In this document: piece after piece, positions 57,009 to 64,000 of the stretch
Numbering within the stretch: position 1 is the first letter of the stretch
Layout of the letters: each line of letters opens with the position of its first letter
The notes under the pieces: model-generated
The model's input: only the letters and a program-made list of their open reading frames with translations
Database searches by the model: none
What the model was told of the DNA's origin: nothing
Assembly: GCA_047495785.1 (NCBI GenBank)
Contig: JBLDXI010000042.1
Span: forward strand, 3,844,001 to 3,908,000
Reading direction: 5' to 3'
From: Lepidodermella squamata
Lineage: Eukaryota > Gastrotricha
Length of the DNA stretch: 64,000 bases
Position numbers and translations under genes: made by a program

Positions 57009-58221
57009 CCTATATATAGATAAAATTCGTTACAAATTTCAACGACCGTAAACAATAAAAATACAATTATTACTAGCTACAGTTTTTAATTGAATTTTCT
57101 ATGTGTGTATTTATGTACTTGATAGAAGAGAAGAAAGTGACCACAAATATTGAGACGGATCGCGTGTTTTTGCGCCTGCTATATAAGCGCATTAATATTA
57201 AAAATACCAACTCCCAAAAGTCACAAAAGTATCCTCCTACACCTTGTATAATAGCAACTTTCGGTTGCCACTTGGGAGACGAGCGAGACGAAAATTTGAT
57301 ATAGAATAAATACTATAAATAATGCTCAATGTCTGTCTCGTAATACACAACATCGTGTTTGCTAGGTCTCTATGGAGACAGCAGCAGTTACAATATATGC
57401 AACGAGAAAACGATCGGCGGCGCAAAATGGCATGTGGCGCACTTGAAAAAAAGAGCGCGCGCTCGCTTCCTACCTCGCTAATGATGACAAGATCGTGTTT
57501 GAATTGTTTCCTATTGTTGTTATTTACGTCGCTGTTAAACGTAGGAAACATGGATAAATATCATGAGCTCCCGTGGGTAAACACAGGCGATTATTTCCTG
57601 CCAGCGCGCTCTCTCTCCTGCCAAGGAAAATATTTGCGAAAAATTAAGGCGCTGTAATACGAAAAATCCACCTTAAAAATAAAACCAGAATTGTTTTCCG
57701 GCTATATATAAATCTAATAATTATTTTTGACGGGCATTTCTCCGATACCTAATAAAATCAGGATGGTGGCGGTGGTGGTTGTTCACTTCAATATGTAGAT
57801 GAGCTTTTAGCTTTCAGAAGCCCCTCTTATTAATACACCATAAATAAGTCAGTAAATAACTAATGAATTTATATAGCTGCGAGTGATTTTCCTAAATAAA
57901 AATGGCGGAAAGACACGCCAAAGTTTTACAGCGTCGTCGCGCCATGCGAAAAACAACGGCAAATTATGAAATCAACATATGTCGTGATTTTGTGTTGTCT
58001 CCTGCTCAAATGAGCAGCTAGTCTATATACTGCTGCTATGCTATATAATAAAATGAGACAACAACCAACAACAATAACAGCTCACAACAGCTTTACGCAA
58101 GTGCGTTTAAATTCGACATTTTGATCGCAAAAATGTCAAATTTATTTATACGAGCTACTGTTGCTTCATTTTGCGATAGATAGATAGATCACTGCTAGTA
58201 GTACTTATGCATGCGTTTTTA
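57009..58221. other. Intergenic region upstream of SCHIP1
   Basis: Presumed SCHIP1 promoter side. GATA tetranucleotide repeat at 58174-58190. No exon supported. Confidence 0.5.
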
Positions 58222-60596
58222 TTACTTCGCAGCCTCATCGTCGTCAATTTCTGGCTGGTTCGTGTTGCTAGCAGTAGCAGAAGTGGTGGCACTGGGCTCT
58301 GTCGGCGTCTCTCTCGATCGAGCTGCCGACTCTAATATCGCCCTGACCAAGCTTTTCCCACTGAGAACAAGGTGTCAACAAATGTAATTTTTCGCAAAAA
58401 TCAGATAAAAATGGCCAAATTTGCATATTTTACAAGTTCGAGCTAAACAAAAATTTCGAAGCTTTTTTCTTTAAAACGCATGTATTGTGGAAATATCGAT
58501 GCCATAGAAAAATTAAAAATATACACAAAAAATTAGTTGGCCCGAATTTTCCTAAACACACACTTGCGCTTAGCATTTTCAAAAATAACACTTCTCAAAA
58601 CGAAAAAATTATAAGAAAAATTGGAATATCAAATTTTAAGGAAACAAAATATTCAAGTATCAGATCTAACCGTTTTCGATAAAAAATTAAGTAGGAATTT
58701 TGAAATATTTACTCGAGGTGTAATAAAACGTAATTTATATGAAAAACCAAAAAAATGAATAATTTAGGCTAAAACAAGGCGTTTAAATAGCTAATATTGA
58801 AAATTGATAAAATGAACGTACCGTTCGTCTTTAAAACTGGATTCTGCGCTGGCGAGACTGTCGAGGATGCTCTGTTTCAGCATTTGCGAATATTCGGGCT
58901 GGTGGTGGTGGCGGCGGTGGTGGAGGCAATAAAAACAACGAGAGACAATAAATAAGCGAAGTTCATCGAAATGCTGATGCTATTGCTGCTCATCATTATA
59001 CGCAATTAATAGAACTGCCACACTAGGTCAAATCAATCGAAGGGCGAAAATTTAACGATAATTACTACCGCCGAAGCTTCTCACTCGGTCAGTACAACGC
59101 GATCACACCGAACGCAACGCACGCGCGCCTAAAGCCCCGGCTGATGCTGCTGCGGCTACTACTGAGTGTCGCAGTGAGTGAAAGAGACAACAACTTGGGA
59201 GATGACAATTCGCGCCTATCTCTGACTGACTGTGCGCCGAGCGAGTGCTGCGTCGCCAGTACGCGCGAAATAAATGAGAAATCAATCCGCCTCGCCGCAG
59301 CTCCTCCGCGCGTATTATATTTACAACAATTTCGCACACACTACTATAATGTATATATGACAAAAGCTGCGATAGTAAAAGAAACCGGGTGGGGACGTGA
59401 CACACGACAATAGGCGCGGCGAAACAGGCGCGCGCGTGCCCAATCAATCGTACAATTACATAAATGCGCGGAAGAGGAGCATCCGCATGGGGACACTCGC
59501 TTGGTCAGCAGCCAGCAGCTTGGGTTATCTCTTCGTCGCATTATCATTATTAAATAAAATTAGCAGCCAAGTTCGAAGTTCGCGGCGCAAAAATGTATCG
59601 AAAAAAGTGACATGGACGCGCGCGCGCTATTACCATAATGATAGTGCCAAAAAAATACACCAAAAATTGTAGAACAAACCTTGCGACAAGAAACAGCCTC
59701 CCTCAGCGACGCCTCCAGAGCTTGCCTATAATATTAACGAAAAAAATACATATTTCAGGACTTTACTTATGCAAAATCGTCAGCTTATGGCGTATAAATA
59801 CAAACGGCTCGATTTCAAGTGCAGAAAACTTATATTTTTTCCGGTCTTTTGGGTGTAAACTAATACTGCGAATATTTTACAAGTAATTAGCGCATAGCTA
59901 TCAATTATTCACACGCGGCGAAAAATCAGAGCCGGCTTTTATACGTGATATAAAATGGTTATTTTTCAATCAGCCAACCGGCCTGGAGCTTTTGTACGCA
60001 GGCGCGATTTTACGGCCGGAAAAACAGGATAGCTTTCTTATAGTAGCGACTAACCAACTACCAGTCTGGACTTATTGATTTTTGCGCGAATGTTGTTATG
60101 TATAGTATAATTGTATAATGATGACGTAGCCACCTCAATGGGTGGAATGGTCACTTTACAGGCAAAACAAATTAATTATGCAAAAATGTATATCATATAT
60201 CATATATCGTGTACCTAAAGGCCAGGTGGATTGGAAATCGCTAATTTTGACTTGTTATAAACAACTTGAAAAATCAAGAAAACGAGTCACGATGAGGCCT
60301 CGTATAGAGCAAAATCGAGCTAATTTCCCAAAGAAACAACCCGATAATTCAAGGATTTAGCAAACAATATTGGGTTCCATTATAAGTAAAACCTTCTTTG
60401 ACTTGAAAAAAATACATTTTTGTAGCCATCTAAACTTTTTCATTATTTATCTCAGAAATATTCGAAGGTATAGAGTTAAAGCATACACTCACCAATCCAT
60501 ATCGGGCAACATTGTATCAAGACTGAATGCATCGAGCCCAAGTAGCTGCTGCATTTTCGATGGCTCAGCTGAAGTTGGAACCGGTTTACTTGTCAT
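58222..60596 (-). CDS. Unrecognised four-exon 121-aa protein
   Basis: Assembled from short exons: 60596-60493, 59725-59680, 58898-58822, 58360-58222. Donors are GTGAGT, GTTTGT, GTACGT; acceptors TATTATAG, ACCACCAG, GTTCTCAG; phases 2, 0 and 2 agree. The protein is soluble with no signal peptide: a leader with QQLLGLDAFSLDTMLPDMDW, a helical middle (ALEASLREAV, MLKQSILDSLASAESSFKDE, KSLVRAILESAARS) and a Thr/Ser-rich tail ending in acidic DDDEAAK. It has the look of a small regulatory or complex subunit, but I do not recognise the family. The middle exon is 46 nt, so the model depends on the splice reading. The last exon boundary and stop are the firmest parts. Confidence 0.62.
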
Positions 60597-62171
60597 GTTC
60601 AGTATAGAAAAACAGCCTAAAAAGTATTCAAAAACAGGAGAGATTTTAGACATTTTTCAACTTTTTATTACATTTTTGACATTGTTATTATTAGTTTATC
60701 ATCATTTTAGCCAATTTTTTCCATGTATCGTATCATAACTGTCATCGTCGCGCGCGCGAGAAAAAACACCCATCATTTTAAACAACAATACATCATCATC
60801 ATCACCATCGAGAAAAAACACGATTGACACCGCGGCGTAATTTTATCGCGAAATTACAACGTCCTTGTTGCGAAATAAAGAAGAAAACCAAAAGAAAATT
60901 TATAGCAATTATTAAAGAAACCTAAACATTTTTTTACCAAGAATATATTTACATACACAATTATCGATAGCGTTATCGTTATTAAAAACTTCCGTTTACG
61001 TGACAAAAAGTGGAGTGAGCATTCCCAAGTCTCAAAATTTCGTCTCATTATACTCTCAGCTTCTGCTACTATAAAAAGTCGACTCTTTTGTACAATTCAA
61101 TCAGCACGCGGAAGATAGATGACGAAATTTCAAAGTGTTGAAGAGACGAAAAAAGCAGAGAAACAGCTGGGCTTTTTCAATACGAAGATTGCTTTTCGGA
61201 AAAAACCACGAAAAAATACAGCGATGCGATTTGTTTCCACCTGCGGGTCGTGGAAGATTTATAGTAGTATAAAAAATTGCTCAAATAACTGAAACATCAT
61301 CAGCCATATTTGTTTCATCGGTTTGCAAAGAAAAGCGCAGATCGTTCGCTAATTTTTCAACGTTATCAAAAGCAGCACCACCAAAATGCTACCTCATACG
61401 ATTAATTCATCACAATCTGAACAAGGCGTAGCTTGAAAAGGAGTCCTAACAGCCGAAAAAATGAATGAATCTTAACAAAAAAGCCGAGTGAAAACGAAGA
61501 AAATCACCTAAATTGCTGAGCGTATGTTTCAACAGCCGTCATTATCATCGCGTTTTTCTGTGATTGAATTGCCTGTTCATCATCATTATCGAATAATGTA
61601 GAAGTAAACAAATAAATGGCTCGCGTTATCGGGTAATAATTCGTTAAATTTATATACAACACGATTCGACGACTATTTGCTAGAGAAGAGAGAAAAAGCA
61701 TCGTCCGTTTCGCGATAAACGGAGCATTTTTCATCAATAAACAAAAACAACAAGAGACGAGAAATCACCTTAATATTAAATTTAGCGCGCGGAAAATTGC
61801 GCATTAGCCGTTATATTATCGTCATCATAATTGTCAGTCGGAAAAGAAGAAAAATTACTACAACAAAACGAGATTGAACACGCACGGGTAAAGTTTCGTA
61901 GTAGCTGTATTGCGACCGATAGAAAATCTCGCCACTTATATTGCATCCAGAAATACACACAACTTGATGTGGCAAGCCGTCGTTCGTTCGATGAATTGAT
62001 TGACACAACTTGTTTTAATAATAATAATAATTGTGTAATTTATATCCAGATCATAAACAATAATCGCAGAAAACATCACAACTAAAACACCCAGCTATTT
62101 TCATATAAGATCAGTAATTACTTCGATTAATTTCGCTTCGAAAAATTAATTATGTGTTGAAAAAGTCTGCC
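60597..62171. other. Intergenic region
   Basis: No gene supported. Contains CATCATCATCATCACCATCG at 60790-60809 and AT-rich sequence; presumed promoter side of the 121-aa protein gene on the left and 3' side of the rightmost gene. Confidence 0.5.
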
Positions 62172-62498
62172 TTAATTCGAAAGTTGGCGGTTTTGGATCG
62201 AGTCAGCCACCATGCCGCCTCGACCGCCGTGCTGCGACTGGTAGACACCAGCCCCGCCGCCGCCTGGTTGCTGTGACGGCGGGATGCCCAAGGCCGCATT
62301 TCCACCGGGATGCGCCGTTTGCAGCAGGTCATGCCACGCGCGGCGTAGACACTGTTTCAGCTCTAGGTAGGTCTGGATTAGCACGATGCGTTCGTCCGGC
62401 GAGACCAGGCAAACTGGTTCTTGAACGCCGGCGTCGAGTTTGTTCAGCGACAGAACCACGTGACCCATGTCGATCCAAGGTTGACTGTCACTGGTCAC
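62172..62498 (-). CDS. Last exon of an unrecognised gene (5' part beyond or unplaced)
   Basis: The acceptor TTAATTTCAG ends at 62499; 109 codons then run to a TAA at 62172. The start is well-structured and codon-like (SQPWIDMGHVVLSLNKLD, CLVSPDERIVLIQTYLELKQ, RRAWHDLLQ) and likely forms helices of a folded domain. The C-terminal half is Gly/Gln/Pro-rich and disordered. Entry phase 0. No matching upstream exon was found in 62499-64000, so the rest of the gene is probably off the right edge. Family not recognised. Confidence 0.65.
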   Translation of the reverse strand: MTSDSQPWIDMGHVVLSLNKLDAGVQEPVCLVSPDERIVLIQTYLELKQCLRRAWHDLLQTAHPGGNAALGIPPSQQPGGGGAGVYQSQHGGRGGMVADSIQNRQLSN

Positions 62499-64000
62499 CT
62501 GAAATTAACGCAAAGTTTAATAAAAATTGTATAACCATTTCCAGTTCGACATGAGAGAGAAAATGTAGTGAAATACTTATTTAGGCCAATTTAGCTGAGG
62601 AAAAGATTTGGCCAGGTGGATGAATAAGCCCAAAAGACGAAAATTAACTTATGGGTAACTAAACTAACTTTTGAAAACGCTAGGTTTATCCCCGAAGCTT
62701 CGAGATGCTAGGGAGAAAAAACAATTAAGATTGAAATTCGGCAAATATATGCAACAGAATCCGGCTGAAATTCTCAAAACGAAACCAGTTTCCTTAGAAT
62801 AAAAAACTATTCGAGCAACTAACTATTCAGGAGGCATTTAAAATCGCGAACTGCATCCTTTTTAGATATTGCTATTAAAAACTAATCTCGGTCATAGACC
62901 CCTATTACTACTCCGAAAATTACCGCAGTCCAGAAATTGCGACCGCGAATATCCCCAAATCTGAGGTATTTCCACCTCATGACGCATGTCAAAGGATCAG
63001 AGAGGGCCGAACTAGCTTCGCAATTATGCCGTGGCAACACTTAGTTCGAAAGTGCGGTAGATCTTTTGTTAGGAGCTTTAAGGGGAAAAATAATAAAGAG
63101 TTGAGTGCCTTTCAATCAATCAAAATCAAATGCACGCAGCGGGTGCATGAAAGTACCAAGTGCGACATTTACGAATAATACTATGAGTTTAGACCAAGCT
63201 CGATTCACAAAAGAAATGATGCCGTAAATTTTATGATCAACTCATAGATATCAGAATCGTGTTATTACGACTTTCGTTTATGAGCCATCAAAAAAATTGG
63301 TATTCTACTACATAATTTCAAAGTTTCCTCATAAAATATCGATGTTTCTTCATGTCTTCTGAAAGGTATCAAAAAGTAAACAGAGAAACGATAGGCCAAC
63401 TGATGACCAGGAAAATTTAAAGTTTAATGACAGTTGAAATTAAATATGCAAATGGTAAACAGGAATAAAATAATCCGGAGAAATTGGGTCCAACCGGCTA
63501 ACATGACCAAACCAATTATCACCGGGATTTCCAAGTATTCTCTATAATGAATTCAGAATTCGAGGGAATCGCAAATAATTGATGAAAAATGCTCCTCGCA
63601 AGTTCAATTTTGAAAAAATGGGACATTTTTCTGCAAAATGCTGCAGACTGAAAAATTGGAGGCATGAAGCTCACCAAGATATACGGGAGAATGGTCCAAT
63701 CGATTAAACCTAACGATTTACCCAACTCCAAGATCGCAGGTTTCACCGGAATAAGCTGATATACTAAGCCACCCTGGGAAACTGGGAGTTTCATAAAGGG
63801 AAAAACTGGGCTCAAAATTGGCAAGGAAACTCCTAAAATAGTGTAATTGGATTTTGTAGCCTAAATTACTATGAAAAACAATTTAACGGAGTATAATTTA
63901 GCAGGACACAATCCACTCCCTAAACTATTAGTGTAGTAGTAAACATCTTTAATGTACAGTAATAGTCCAGGGCGGCGTAACTAAATAAGTTGCCAGACAG
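62499..64000. other. Right-edge region, probably intron
   Basis: Probably intron of the gene whose last exon ends at 62172. Short codon-like stretches with stops near 62990-63240 (+) may be transposon debris. No exon could be fixed. Confidence 0.4.

Noticed and set aside
59089-59447. Overlapping minus-strand Ser/Arg-rich frames
   Set aside because: CG-rich patch keeps several frames open at once; no consistent codon bias or splice chain.
1-64000. tRNA, rRNA, CRISPR or bacterial-type operon features
   Set aside because: No tRNA A/B-box pair with cloverleaf, no rRNA core sequence and no repeat-spacer array were seen; gene structure is eukaryotic throughout.

Overview
The window is animal nuclear DNA: AT-rich and gene-poor, with intron-bearing genes. 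Many introns are only 50-60 bp, with GTAAGT-like donors and weak YAG acceptors. The AP-2 mu protein has residues I associate with ecdysozoan orthologues (e.g. ...IEYVNLLM..., ...DDCQFHQC...). The acetylcholinesterase ends in a Trp-rich tetramerisation tail, which nematode ACE-1 and vertebrate AChE have and insect AChE lacks. I read this as an ecdysozoan invertebrate, plausibly a nematode or tardigrade; species and phylum are not settled by the sequence.

Layout, left to right. 1-969 (-): 5' part of a secreted PAN/apple plus C-type-lectin protein, running off the left edge. 3109-8618 (-): six-exon acetylcholinesterase, with a possible alternative last exon at 1537-1793. 8.6-16 kb: long non-coding stretch with microsatellites. 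16065-21508 (-): four-exon rhodopsin-class GPCR, with a small secreted-protein gene nested on the other strand inside its intron 2 (19224-19654). 25624-25916 (+): a tiny three-exon single-pass membrane protein. 27376-30984 (-): AP-2 mu, with a decayed integrase-type element in intron 2. 31413-32630 (-): d4-family DPF/PHD protein. 33952-39782 (+): COX6C and then the chromatin remodeller RSF1. 40459-46716 (+): a tandem pair of PLP-dependent serine racemase/dehydratase genes; the first has another gene or pseudogene nested on the minus strand in its intron 1. 46984-50010 (-): GPI-type two-Ig-domain cell-surface protein of the DIP/lachesin/IgLON kind. 54423-57008 (-): schwannomin-interacting protein 1 homologue, with LINE debris in its intron. 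58222-60596 (-): unrecognised four-exon 121-aa protein. 62172-62498 (-): last exon of an unrecognised gene running off to the right.

Functionally there is a neural/synaptic flavour (AChE, AP-2 endocytosis, Ig adhesion protein, SCHIP1, orphan GPCR, serine racemase-like enzymes) beside housekeeping chromatin and respiratory genes. I see no evidence that the locus is a single pathway. Structurally the most interesting points are: three protein genes hidden in short exons or nested in introns; the duplicated racemase-like pair, whose third exons encode identical protein; a possible AChE T/H alternative 3' end; and repeated signs of trans-splicing or operon-like expression (splice acceptors abutting the ATG, and AATAAA about 35 nt before a strong acceptor between same-strand genes). 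Exon boundaries below come from GT/AG signals checked for reading-phase agreement; no transcript data were available.
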